Shown piece by piece: positions 32,144-39,484 of a stretch of 64,000 nt of DNA. How positions within the stretch are numbered: the stretch's first letter is position 1; every line of letters starts with the position of its first letter. Origin of the DNA: Xiamenia xianingshaonis (GTDB lineage Bacteria; Actinomycetota; Coriobacteriia; Coriobacteriales; Eggerthellaceae); NCBI RefSeq assembly GCF_017945865.1, contig NZ_CP072829.1, positions 682,001-746,000 of the forward strand, given 5' to 3'. The notes beneath the pieces were generated by a model. It was not told where the DNA came from. It made no database searches and saw nothing but the letters and a program-made list of their open reading frames with translations. The position numbers and the translations under genes were made by a program.

Positions 32144-33589
32144 ATGGACGCGCGGAAAACAGGCGGATGGAGCACGCGGGCGGCTGCGGCGTACGTGGCG
32201 GTCGTCGTGACGCTGCTCGTCGTGCCGTTTGCAGCCATGCCCTTCGCGCCGTCCGACCCGGACGCGGAACTGCAGGAGCTGGCCGCGTGGCCGAGCTTGA
32301 CCGAGGACGGCCGCGTCAACGTGAACTTCTTGTCGGAGGCTGGCGATTGGTTCGATGATCATTTCGCGTTTCGTCAGCAGCTCATTACCGCAAACGCCCG
32401 GGTGCGTGCAGACCTGTTCGGCACGTCGCCGACCGACCAGGTGGTGGTGGGAACGCACGGCTGGCTGTACTACGGCGGCACGATGGCGGACTATCAGCGC
32501 ACGCGGCCTCTGAGCGACCGGGCCGTTGCGAACGCCGCTGCGAACCTGGCGCTGTTGCAACGATACGCGGAAGCCGGCGGCGCGACGTTTTTGCTTGCGG
32601 TGGCTCCCAACAAAAACTCGCTCTATGACGAAAACATGCCCTACTACGAGCTGGCGGGCAGCGGCCCTACGAACTGGGACCGTCTGGAGGCGGCGCTGCA
32701 AGAGCGCGGCGTGCATACGGTCGACCTGTTTTCGACGCTGCGCGAGGCGGGCGGCGTGCAATACCTGAAAACCGACACGCATTGGAACACCGAAGGCGCT
32801 CGCCTTGCCTACGACGCCGTCATGGATGCGGTGGGCATCGAGCATGACGACTATCGCAACGCGGCAGTGACCTGGGACGACGGTTTCATTGGCGACGTGG
32901 AGGCCATGCTTTACCCGCTCGGCCGCACGCCGGAGCCCGTGGAGGCCTACGAAGCGGCGCAGCGGTTCGTCTTCGAAAACGGCGCGACGTCGGTCGAAGA
33001 CGCCGACATCGTGACGGCTTCGACGGCGGAGCGGAAAAGCGGCTCGCTCGTCATGTACCGCGACTCGTTCGGCAATGCGCTTCTGCCGTTCTTTGCCACG
33101 GCGTTTCGCGAAGCCCGCTTCAGCAAGCTGGTGCCGTACGATGCGGCGATCGTGCCTGCATCCAAGGCGGACCTCGTCGTCGTGGAGCGCGCCGAGCGGC
33201 ATCTTGATTTCTTCGCGACCACGCCGCCCATCATGCCGGCGCCGCTTTGCGAGGGCGTTGCGGCTGATCGGTCGGTTGAAACGGCGACGACGATGGACTT
33301 CGCGAGAGACGGTCCCTATGTGGCCGTGCGCGGCGTGATCGATGGAGCATACGCTTCCGACGATATGCGCGTATGCGTGGGCGTCGCGGGCGACGACGGA
33401 GAAGAGACGTGGTACGAAGCGTTTCGCCAGAGCGTGAAAAGCGACGACAAGGCGGACGTGGCGACTGACGACGGGTATGTGGCGCGCATCGACGCCCGCG
33501 TTCTGCAATCGGAAACGCGCGTTTCCGTGGCGGTGGTGAACGACGGCGCAGCCTGCGTGCTTGCGTCGAAGCAATGGAAGGAGCAGTAG
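32144..33589 (+). CDS. AlgJ/AlgX-like SGNH-type O-acetyltransferase
   Basis: A 481-residue protein with one N-terminal membrane segment (about residues 14-33) and an outer domain. GTHGWLYYGG, KTDTHWNTEGARLAYDA (catalytic Asp-His) and MYRDSFGNALLPF (Ser in the DSFG box) are the AlgJ/AlgX-type motifs, so the Ser-His-Asp machinery is intact. It should transfer acetyl groups supplied by the MBOAT protein to an extracellular polymer. SD GAAAGGGGG precedes ATG 32144. The target is not known; the surface polymer from the 4-17 kb locus is an attractive guess. Confidence 0.83.
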   Translation: MDARKTGGWSTRAAAAYVAVVVTLLVVPFAAMPFAPSDPDAELQELAAWPSLTEDGRVNVNFLSEAGDWFDDHFAFRQQLITANARVRADLFGTSPTDQVVVGTHGWLYYGGTMADYQRTRPLSDRAVANAAANLALLQRYAEAGGATFLLAVAPNKNSLYDENMPYYELAGSGPTNWDRLEAALQERGVHTVDLFSTLREAGGVQYLKTDTHWNTEGARLAYDAVMDAVGIEHDDYRNAAVTWDDGFIGDVEAMLYPLGRTPEPVEAYEAAQRFVFENGATSVEDADIVTASTAERKSGSLVMYRDSFGNALLPFFATAFREARFSKLVPYDAAIVPASKADLVVVERAERHLDFFATTPPIMPAPLCEGVAADRSVETATTMDFARDGPYVAVRGVIDGAYASDDMRVCVGVAGDDGEETWYEAFRQSVKSDDKADVATDDGYVARIDARVLQSETRVSVAVVNDGAACVLASKQWKEQ

Positions 33590-33590
33590 C

Positions 33591-34424
33591 ATGAGCAAAA
33601 AGATGGGTATGGCGGCGCTTGCGTTGGCGTGTGCGATCGGAACGGGCGCCCTGGCGGGATGCTCGCAGGAAACTCCGCAGCCGGAGCCTGCGCCTGCGCA
33701 GGCTTCCGAAGAGGCGAAGGCCGAACCTGCGGCCGACGAGTCGCCCGAACCTGAAGGGGCCGTGATCGGCAAGGAGTCGGAGGACGCGTACCGGGTGCAG
33801 CTGACCAACGACCTGGGAGCCGACGTGACGTCGCTTTCCATCAAGGACTCCAGCGAAGAGTCGTTTCCCTCGAGCATGATCGGCGCAGACGAAAAGGTGG
33901 CCGCCGGAGAGACTGTCACGATGTTCTATGCGCCCGAGCAGTCCGTCGCTGCGGACGCGCCGTACGACATGCTGGTGGGCATCGACGGCAAGACCTACGA
34001 ATTGCACGGGCTTGAGCTGGGCAATTGGACGGAAATGACGCTGGCGCTGTCAGGCGACATAGCGTATGCGACGTATGTCGATGCGGACGGAAAGACCGGC
34101 GACACGAAGCAGGTCGAGCAAGACGTCCTTGACGCCAAGAAGGCGGCCGCCGAAGAAGAGGCTGCCCAGAAAGCGGCCGAAGAAGAGGCTGCCGCGGCCG
34201 AAGAAGCCGCAGCCGCCGAAGCGGCGCAGGCCGAGGCAGCAGCCGAGGAAGCGGAGGCCGCTACAGCCGCCGAGATGGAAGAGGCGCCGGCCGAGCCCGA
34301 ATACGTCGAGCCCGAGTATGCCGAACCCGCGTACGTCGAGCCTGAGTACGTCGATCCCGGGTATTACGAGGCGCCGGCGCAAGGCGAGGACAGCTGCGTC
34401 GATGGCGGCGTCGTGCTGCGGTAG
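33591..34424 (+). CDS. Lipoprotein with Ala/Glu coiled-coil and Pro-Glu-Tyr repeat tail
   Basis: A 277-residue protein of unknown function. ATG 33591 has GGAAGGAG upstream and follows the AlgJ-like stop directly. The lipobox is LAGC, then an acidic Pro/Ala/Glu linker. Residues about 65-170 form a compact domain (YRVQLTNDLGADVTSLSIKD, later TMFYAPEQ). Residues about 180-245 are a long KKAAAEEEAAQKAAEEEA-type helix, and the tail is made of EPEYVEPEYAEP-like repeats. The tail and helix may span the wall. It ends the operon, with a perfect terminator after it. Confidence 0.8.
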   Translation: MSKKMGMAALALACAIGTGALAGCSQETPQPEPAPAQASEEAKAEPAADESPEPEGAVIGKESEDAYRVQLTNDLGADVTSLSIKDSSEESFPSSMIGADEKVAAGETVTMFYAPEQSVAADAPYDMLVGIDGKTYELHGLELGNWTEMTLALSGDIAYATYVDADGKTGDTKQVEQDVLDAKKAAAEEEAAQKAAEEEAAAAEEAAAAEAAQAEAAAEEAEAATAAEMEEAPAEPEYVEPEYAEPAYVEPEYVDPGYYEAPAQGEDSCVDGGVVLR

Positions 34425-34463
34425 GTTCCTCGCGGCGCCTGGCCTGTCGAGACGTCGAATACA

Positions 34464-34508
34464 GAACGGGCAAGGACGCTCAAGCGGCGTCCTTGCCCGT
34501 TCTTGTTG
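34464..34508 (+). terminator. Strong terminator after the lipoprotein gene
   Basis: A perfect 16-bp stem, GAACGGGCAAGGACGC with its complement, around TCAAGCG, followed by TTGTTGG. The AAGAAC-type flank on the other strand is poorer in T, so it mainly serves the plus strand. Confidence 0.88.
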
Positions 34509-34540
34509 GTGCAGCCGAAGCGTCTTCGGCAGATGAGACA

Positions 34541-34615
34541 TGGTAGGCCCGGCCGGACTCGAACCGACAACCAAGGGATTATGAGTCCCCTGCTCCACCA
34601 TTGAGCTACAGGCCC
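34541..34615 (-). tRNA. tRNA with CAU anticodon (elongator Met or Ile2), CCA encoded
   Basis: Minus-strand cloverleaf: acceptor GGGCCTG with CGGGCCT, D-arm GCTCAATGGTGGAGC, anticodon loop CTCATAA on GGGGA/TCCCT, T-loop TTCGAGT, A73 and CCA. CAU is read as Met, or as Ile after lysidine modification. The 5' GGGCCT is somewhat like Ile2 but not decisive. It is not an initiator, since the three G-C pairs next to the loop are absent. Confidence 0.9.
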
Positions 34616-34812
34616 ATTTCATTATCGGCGACGAACACTGTAACACATTTTTGCGTCGATCGCTTTATGAGCATGAATCTCCATGCGCGGCCTTGGGCGG
34701 AAGGGTTGCAGCGTCTCTTTGCGGCGGGCGACGCAATCGTCCCGCCGATGCCGATGAGGCGTTTCGCGCTACCAAGGTTGTGGAGACCGGTGCGTTTGGC
34801 GCCGATGAACGG

Positions 34813-34978
34813 TATACTTTCCCAGTGAAACGCTGATCAAAGCCGTCTTGTTCTGCGAAGGCAGGGCAGATGTTTGGCATCTGAAGGCCGAGCGAGCGCA
34901 CTGGCGTGCGTGGACGAGGCCTGAAGCCTCCAGGTGTCGGCTTGCTTTCGCAGGGCTGGCAGAGTTAATCAGCGTTTC
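34813..34978 (+). other. Structured element B in the trpS leader (152 nt), with a -10 box at its 5' edge
   Basis: TATACT (34813-34818) would start transcription near 34824, where the element begins. The 5' arm 34827-34837 (GAAACGCTGAT) pairs perfectly with 34968-34978 (ATCAGCGTTTC). A second stem CTGCGAA / TTCGCAG (34853-34859 and 34947-34953) follows, then hairpins CAGATG-tttgg-CATCTG, CGCAC-tggc-GTGCG and GAGGC-ctgaa-GCCTC. It ends 35 nt before trpS. No T-box sequence or codon-rich leader peptide is visible, so this is not a recognisable trpS control element. Confidence 0.62.
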
Positions 34979-35013
34979 CCTCGATAGATCACCACCTTTG
35001 CTGAAGGAACACC

Positions 35014-36060
35014 ATGAGTACAGACAGCTTTGAAGCGAGCCAGAAGCGCAGCGACGCCATTCGCGAAGAGATTGCAAAGAATCCCGGCAAGTTCACGATG
35101 CTCACCGGCGACCGTCCGACTGGGCGTTTGCACTTGGGGCATTATTTCGGCACCATCAAAGAGCGCGTCGCGCTGCAAAACCTCGGGATCACGACGCGCG
35201 TGGTCATTGCCGACTACCAGGTCATCACTGACCGCGACACTACGGGCGCCATTCGCGACAACGTGTACAACATGGTCATCGATTACATGGCCTGCGGGCT
35301 CGATCCTGAGAAGACGACCATTTTCACGCATTCGGCCGTGCCGGCGCTCAACCAGCTCATGCTGCCGTTTCTGTCGCTGGTCAGCGAGGCGGAACTGATG
35401 CGCAATCCCACGGTGAAAAGCGAGCAGGAGGCGTCCGGTCGGGCGCTGTCGGGGCTTTTGCTCACCTATCCGGTGCACCAGGCGTGCGACATCTTGTTCT
35501 GCAAGGGCAACATCGTGCCGGTGGGCAAAGACCAGCTGCCCCATATCGAACAGGCCCGATTGATCGCCCGCCGCTTCAACGAGCGCTACGACCGCGTGTT
35601 TCTGGAGCCGGAAGGCCTGCTCAACGACGTGTGCGAAATCCCTGGCCTTGATGGGCGCAAGATGTCGAAGAGCTACGGCAACGCAATATCGCTGTGCCTC
35701 ACCGAGGCCGAGACGGCGAAGCTCATCAAGAAGTCGCAGACCGATTCGGAGCGCTTCATCACCTACGACAAGGAAAACCGTCCTGGCGTGTCGGCTTTGC
35801 TGACGACCGCCGCCATCTGCACGGGCCGCAGCGAGGTCGACATCGCCGAAGAAATCGGCAATGCGGGCTCGGGTGCGCTCAAGGCGTACGTGACCGAAAG
35901 CGTGAACGGGTATTTGGCGCCCATCCGCGAACGTCGTCGCGAGCTGGAGGGCGACATGGACTTTGTGCGCGAGGTCATCCACGAGGGCAACAAGCAGGCG
36001 AACGCCATCGCGAACGAAACGCTTGCCCAGGTCAGCGACGCGATGGGGATGACGTATTAA
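35014..36060 (+). CDS. trpS: Tryptophanyl-tRNA synthetase
   Basis: A 348-residue class I synthetase that charges tRNA-Trp. The two signature motifs are HLGH (40-43, in PTGRLHLGHYFG) and KMSKS (216-220). Length and layout are standard. AAGGAACACC precedes ATG 35014. It is a single gene with its own promoter and terminator, and element B forms its leader. Confidence 0.96.
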   Translation: MSTDSFEASQKRSDAIREEIAKNPGKFTMLTGDRPTGRLHLGHYFGTIKERVALQNLGITTRVVIADYQVITDRDTTGAIRDNVYNMVIDYMACGLDPEKTTIFTHSAVPALNQLMLPFLSLVSEAELMRNPTVKSEQEASGRALSGLLLTYPVHQACDILFCKGNIVPVGKDQLPHIEQARLIARRFNERYDRVFLEPEGLLNDVCEIPGLDGRKMSKSYGNAISLCLTEAETAKLIKKSQTDSERFITYDKENRPGVSALLTTAAICTGRSEVDIAEEIGNAGSGALKAYVTESVNGYLAPIRERRRELEGDMDFVREVIHEGNKQANAIANETLAQVSDAMGMTY

Positions 36061-36097
36061 ACCCGGCGCAGCGCATGCCCCGTTTCGTGCACTTGGT

Positions 36098-36124
36098 AAG
36101 GCTCTTCCGTTGGAGGGGCCTTTT
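36098..36124 (+). terminator. Terminator after trpS
   Basis: AAGGCTCTTCC and GGAGGGGCCTT pair (with G-U pairs) around GTT, followed by TTTTCG. Confidence 0.75.
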
Positions 36125-36199
36125 CGATGTCGGGTCTTGTCGGTTTGCGGGCGTGTTCGCGGCGATCTCCACGGTTTGCACATAAGTGTAAAATGCCTC

Positions 36200-36227
36200 T
36201 TGCGCATCATGACGGTTTCGCTATAAT
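36200..36227 (+). promoter_or_regulatory. tRNA-Asn promoter
   Basis: TTGCGC (36200-36205), a 16-bp spacer and a perfect TATAAT (36222-36227), 40 bp before the tRNA. Confidence 0.75.
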
Positions 36228-36267
36228 ACCATCTTGCGCGTCAGCAAGAAGCGCGTTTCGTTGACAC

Positions 36268-36342
36268 TCCTCGGTAGCTCAACGGCAGAGCATCCGGCTG
36301 TTAACCGGAGGGTTGTAGGTTCGAATCCTACCCGGGGAGCCA
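36268..36342 (+). tRNA. tRNA-Asn (anticodon GUU), CCA encoded
   Basis: Acceptor TCCTCGG with CCGGGGA, D-arm GCTCAACGGCAGAGC, anticodon loop CTGTTAA, T-loop TTCGAAT, G73, CCA. Confidence 0.96.
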
Positions 36343-36353
36343 TAAAACTCCAG

Positions 36354-36375
36354 AAAGCCCGCAAGGGCTTTTTTC
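36354..36375 (+). terminator. Terminator of tRNA-Asn
   Basis: AAGCCC-gcaa-GGGCTT followed by TTTT. A near copy follows the decayed tRNA at 38027-38046. Confidence 0.88.
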
Positions 36376-36476
36376 ATGCACCGGGCGATGTTCGACATCG
36401 GCCCTCTCCGTCCTTTATCGGGATTGCGTTTCAAAAAGTAGGGATATGTTTCAAAAAGTGTGTCTACCCCGATTAT

Positions 36477-37586
36477 TCACTGTCTGTATTCCGTGGGCAT
36501 GTGGAACTCGCTCCAATCGATTCCCGAGCCGTACTCCTCGGGAGAGCCGTCCTCGCCTGAAGGCTTCTTGGAGGCTGCCGCGAACAATCCGTCCACGTCG
36601 TCATCGGTGGGCATGACCCGTATGATCTCGGAAGCGGACAGCGGGCTTTCGGTGTGCATGTAGCACCACCAGAAGATGGCCTTGATGCGATGCATGAGGG
36701 GAAGCCCCCGATGCAGCCTCAGCATCTCGCGCAGACGCGCGTTCACGCTCTCGATGGCGTTGTTGGTCGCCGGCCACTTCCCTCCGCGCTCCTGTTCCAT
36801 CTTCGCGAACGTGAACAGCGTGCCCTCCCTCACCAGCTTGTTCAGAGATCCCCTGGCCTTCCTCAGCCTCTCGTGGGTCCAGACCTTCTTGCCGTCCTTC
36901 ACGGTGAACTCCTTGAGGAACGACTCCCATTTGGTGCACCATGCGTTGTAATCGAGAAGCCATGCCGCGGCCGCGTCGACGCCGTCGACCTCGCCCAGCG
37001 CGTTCGCGATTCCGAGCAGCTCGATGCCCGCTTCGAGCTTGGGCTTGAGCGTCGTGCAGCGCTTCACCTGGTTGGCGGCATGGAAGGTGCAGCGCTGGAT
37101 GCGGGTGGCGGGCCACATGATCGAAGCGGCCTTCGCCAGGCCGGCCGAGCCGTCCGAGACCGCCATCGAGGGGGCGGGGATGCGGGCCATGAGAGCCGCC
37201 CATGCGCTCGCGCATTCGCTCTGGGCGAGATGCCAGGCGATGACGTGCCCGTCCGCGTAAGCGATGAGGACGGCGGCGCGCCTGCGCAGCCAGATCCCGT
37301 CCAGGAACACCACGTCGTGGACCTCGCCGGTCTTAGGGGCGATGGGCCAGATGCGCCATATCCATGCGGTCTTGCGCCAAAAGGTCGTACGGCTCGTCTT
37401 CAGATCGGCGATGGCGTCCTTGGAGAGGAGCCAGCGAAGAAACGCGCGCAGCGCTTTCGCCGAAGCGTCGATCCTGCGGACGGCCGACGCCCCGCAGCGG
37501 ATGCACCTCCATCTCTGAGCGCCCGCCTTGGTCGTGCCGTTGCGCTTCATCCGGCCCCCGCATGCGCCGCATCTCGGATTATTCAT
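36477..37586 (-). CDS. IS1249-like (IS256 superfamily) transposase
   Basis: A 369-residue DDE transposase that looks intact. The N-terminal zinc ribbon has C6, C9, C28 and C31 (CGACGGRMKRNGTTKAG...RCIRCG). The catalytic triad candidates are D96 in VVFLDGIWL, D145 in AVSDGSAGL and E279 in NNAIESVNARLREM, the last typical of IS256-like enzymes. GGAAG precedes ATG 37586. No frameshift or stop breaks the frame, so the element may still be mobile. Confidence 0.88.
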   Translation of the reverse strand: MNNPRCGACGGRMKRNGTTKAGAQRWRCIRCGASAVRRIDASAKALRAFLRWLLSKDAIADLKTSRTTFWRKTAWIWRIWPIAPKTGEVHDVVFLDGIWLRRRAAVLIAYADGHVIAWHLAQSECASAWAALMARIPAPSMAVSDGSAGLAKAASIMWPATRIQRCTFHAANQVKRCTTLKPKLEAGIELLGIANALGEVDGVDAAAAWLLDYNAWCTKWESFLKEFTVKDGKKVWTHERLRKARGSLNKLVREGTLFTFAKMEQERGGKWPATNNAIESVNARLREMLRLHRGLPLMHRIKAIFWWCYMHTESPLSASEIIRVMPTDDDVDGLFAAASKKPSGEDGSPEEYGSGIDWSEFHMPTEYRQ

Positions 37587-37675
37587 GGCGACTTCCCGTC
37601 CTTGAGCAACTTTCTCCTTGAAAAAGCTTCTCTGAACGGGCGTGTCAAGGGCAAACCGGACACACTTTTTGAAAC

Positions 37676-37707
37676 GCCTCCGAGTTGGAGCGGACCAACT
37701 CGGAGGC
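37676..37707. repeat. Strong hairpin between the two right ends of the insertion sequence
   Basis: GCCTCCGAGTTGG pairs perfectly with CCAACTCGGAGGC around AGCGGA. It lies upstream of the transposase and would block incoming transcripts from its right side. Confidence 0.7.
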
Positions 37708-37968
37708 GCTATTCATGCTGTCCGACCAGGCATTACGAGCCTGTATCGGACACACTTTTTGAAACATAACCCAAAAAGTATGCAACGGTAAACTTTACGC
37801 CGTCCAATGCTTGTCTGCCGGCGCTGCGTGAGCGTCGTCGGGGTTGGCGAGGCGTGGCGGCGCTCCGCGCTGGCCGTGCGGGTTTTCCTGGACGAAAGAC
37901 CTTGTTTGTAGTAACCTATATTAGTTTATGCAAGCGAAAGCTGTCGTTGCGGACCCGCTGGATCGTTT

Positions 37969-38014
37969 GGCTGTCAACCGGAGGGTTTCAGGTTCGAATC
38001 CTGCCGGGGTGCCA
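37969..38014 (+). pseudogene. Decayed tRNA copy (3' half like tRNA-Asn, anticodon changed to GUC)
   Basis: The 46 nt match the 3' part of tRNA-Asn (36296-36342) at about 41 of 47 positions: same anticodon arm region, T-loop TTCGAAT and CCA. The T-arm/acceptor segment is 1 nt short, the anticodon reads GUC, and no matching D-arm or 5' acceptor strand lies upstream. A near-identical terminator follows, so the whole 3' module was copied. It cannot fold as a working tRNA. Confidence 0.75.
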
Positions 38015-38026
38015 CGATAATCCAGA

Positions 38027-38046
38027 AAGCCCGCGAGGGCTTTTTC
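38027..38046 (+). terminator. Terminator copy after the decayed tRNA
   Basis: AAGCCC-gcga-GGGCTT followed by TTT, as after tRNA-Asn. Confidence 0.8.
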
Positions 38047-38077
38047 ACCCCTCCGCTTTTCGAACCGTTTGGATGCA

Positions 38078-39463
38078 ATGACTTTGAAGCCACGGAACAA
38101 CTCTTTGCCCGACGATGCGGATGTCGGCGCCGTTCAGGATGCAACCGCCCTGGCGACGTGCGACGTTGCGCTGAAGGCCGCCGAGGCGCGCCCGGTGGTG
38201 CTTGTAGTGCACGCCTCGGTCGGCTCGGGCCATCGCAGCGCCGCCAAGGCCGTCGCCCAGGCGTTCGACCTCATGCAGGCCGAGGTTGCTGCCGACGGCG
38301 TCCCGGCAATCGCCGACGAGGGGGCGGAGGCCCTGCTGGAGACCGCCGAGGTGCGCGTGCTCGACATTCTCGACTTCGGCCGCCATGTGTTCGACGGCAA
38401 CAAGGCCGCTACCATGTTCACGGGCCCGACCCGACCGTTCTATGACTTGACCTGGCGCTACACGCTCACGGGACGCCTTTTGTGGGGCGGCGGCACCATC
38501 TGGTCGCACCTGATGTACGCCCCGTTCACCGACTACGTGCGCAAAACGCGTCCCGTGGCGGTCGTGTGCACCCACATCACGGCGGCGAACTCGGCCGTGG
38601 CGGCGCGCATGCTCACGGGGCAGACGTTTCCCATCGTGTGCGTGCCCACCGACTATGAGACCGAAGGGCTGTGGCCCCATGCGTCGTGCGACCTGATATG
38701 CGTGGCCAGCGAGTCCATGGCCGAGACGCTGCGTCCGCGCCGCCTTTCCGAGAACCGCATCCTCATCACGGGCATTCCCACGCGCGACGACTTCCGGCAC
38801 ACTTTCGACAACGACCAGACGCGCGAAGCGCTCGGGCTGCCGCGCGACAAGAGGGTCGTGCTGGCGTTGGCGGGGGCCTTCCTGCCGCAGCCCTACATCC
38901 GCTTTCGCGCCACGCTCGACGAGGCCATGCCGTATCTGCACTCTCTCGAAGACGACCTGCATTTCGTGTTCGTGGCGGGCAACGACCGCGAATATGCGGC
39001 GCACCTGCGCGCCTACACGGCCGACTTGGGGTTGAAAAACGTCACGGTCATGGACTATGTAGAGGACATGGCCGCGCTTATGGCGGCGAGCGACCTGGTC
39101 ATTTGCAAGTCCGGCGGGCTGACGGTCACGGAATGCCTGTGTGCGCAGACGCCGATGCTGCTGTTGGGGCGCGCCTATGGGCAGGAGAAGGTCAACGTGA
39201 ACATGCTCACGTCCCAAGGCGCCGCCATGCATGCCACCACGGCCCGCGAGATGCTTGACGCCCTGCGCCACATCGCCGCCGTGCCGCAAAGCGTCGAGTC
39301 GATGGTCATCCACGGGCGCTTTATCCGCCGGCCCGATGCTGCCCGCGACATCGTGAAAGCCACCCTGGATCTGGCGGCGCACCCGAAGGATGCGGGCGAC
39401 CCGCTGTTTCGCAAACATTTTCTGCATTTTTACTGGGGCGGCAAGCCGGCCCATATTCGATGA
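38078..39463 (+). CDS. UgtP/MGDG-synthase-like diacylglycerol glycosyltransferase
   Basis: About 461 residues. The start is uncertain: ATG 38078 and TTG 38069 are in frame and neither has a clear ribosome-binding site. HASVGSGHRSAAKAVAQAF near residue 50 is the hallmark of the MGDG-synthase N-terminal domain; the C-terminal GT-B half has ICKSGGLTVTECLC near residue 355, which binds the UDP-sugar. UgtP-type enzymes glucosylate diacylglycerol to make the anchor of lipoteichoic acid, so this fits the envelope theme. It stands directly after the IS and tRNA island. Confidence 0.87.
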   Translation: MTLKPRNNSLPDDADVGAVQDATALATCDVALKAAEARPVVLVVHASVGSGHRSAAKAVAQAFDLMQAEVAADGVPAIADEGAEALLETAEVRVLDILDFGRHVFDGNKAATMFTGPTRPFYDLTWRYTLTGRLLWGGGTIWSHLMYAPFTDYVRKTRPVAVVCTHITAANSAVAARMLTGQTFPIVCVPTDYETEGLWPHASCDLICVASESMAETLRPRRLSENRILITGIPTRDDFRHTFDNDQTREALGLPRDKRVVLALAGAFLPQPYIRFRATLDEAMPYLHSLEDDLHFVFVAGNDREYAAHLRAYTADLGLKNVTVMDYVEDMAALMAASDLVICKSGGLTVTECLCAQTPMLLLGRAYGQEKVNVNMLTSQGAAMHATTAREMLDALRHIAAVPQSVESMVIHGRFIRRPDAARDIVKATLDLAAHPKDAGDPLFRKHFLHFYWGGKPAHIR

Positions 39464-39484
39464 TCGTACAAGGAGAACCGCTTC

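Larger units (their letters stand above)
36448..37765 (-). mobile_element. IS1249/IS256-type insertion sequence with duplicated right end
   Basis: A left inverted repeat GTTTCAAAAAGTGTGTC (36448-36464) matches perfectly two copies of its complement on the right, at 37659-37675 and 37749-37765. A further partial left copy, GTTTCAAAAAGTA, lies at 36428-36440. The full-length transposase gene lies between. Depending on which right end is used the element is 1228 or 1318 bp. I see no clear 8-bp target duplication next to either pair. Between the two right ends sits a 13-bp-stem hairpin (37676-37707). Confidence 0.85.

Noticed and set aside
30746-33919. A 1057-residue minus-strand frame across the O-acetylation genes
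   Set aside because: It is the complement of two clear genes with family motifs; the predicted protein is His/Arg-rich and typical of antisense frames in GC-rich DNA.
34541-34615. Initiator tRNA-fMet
   Set aside because: The anticodon stem GGGGA/TCCCT lacks the three G-C pairs next to the loop, and the first base pair is G-U rather than the initiator mismatch.
34827-35013. T-box or tryptophan leader peptide before trpS
   Set aside because: No T-box antiterminator core (TGGNACCGCG), no specifier-loop layout and no short frame rich in Trp codons could be found.
36440-37773. An 8-bp target duplication around the insertion sequence
   Set aside because: Bases outside the left end (AGGGATAT) do not match those outside either right end (GCCTCCGA, ATAACCCA).
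37969-38014. A working tRNA-Asp with anticodon GUC
   Set aside because: No D-arm or 5' acceptor strand pairs with the 3' part, and the T-arm to CCA segment is one base short.
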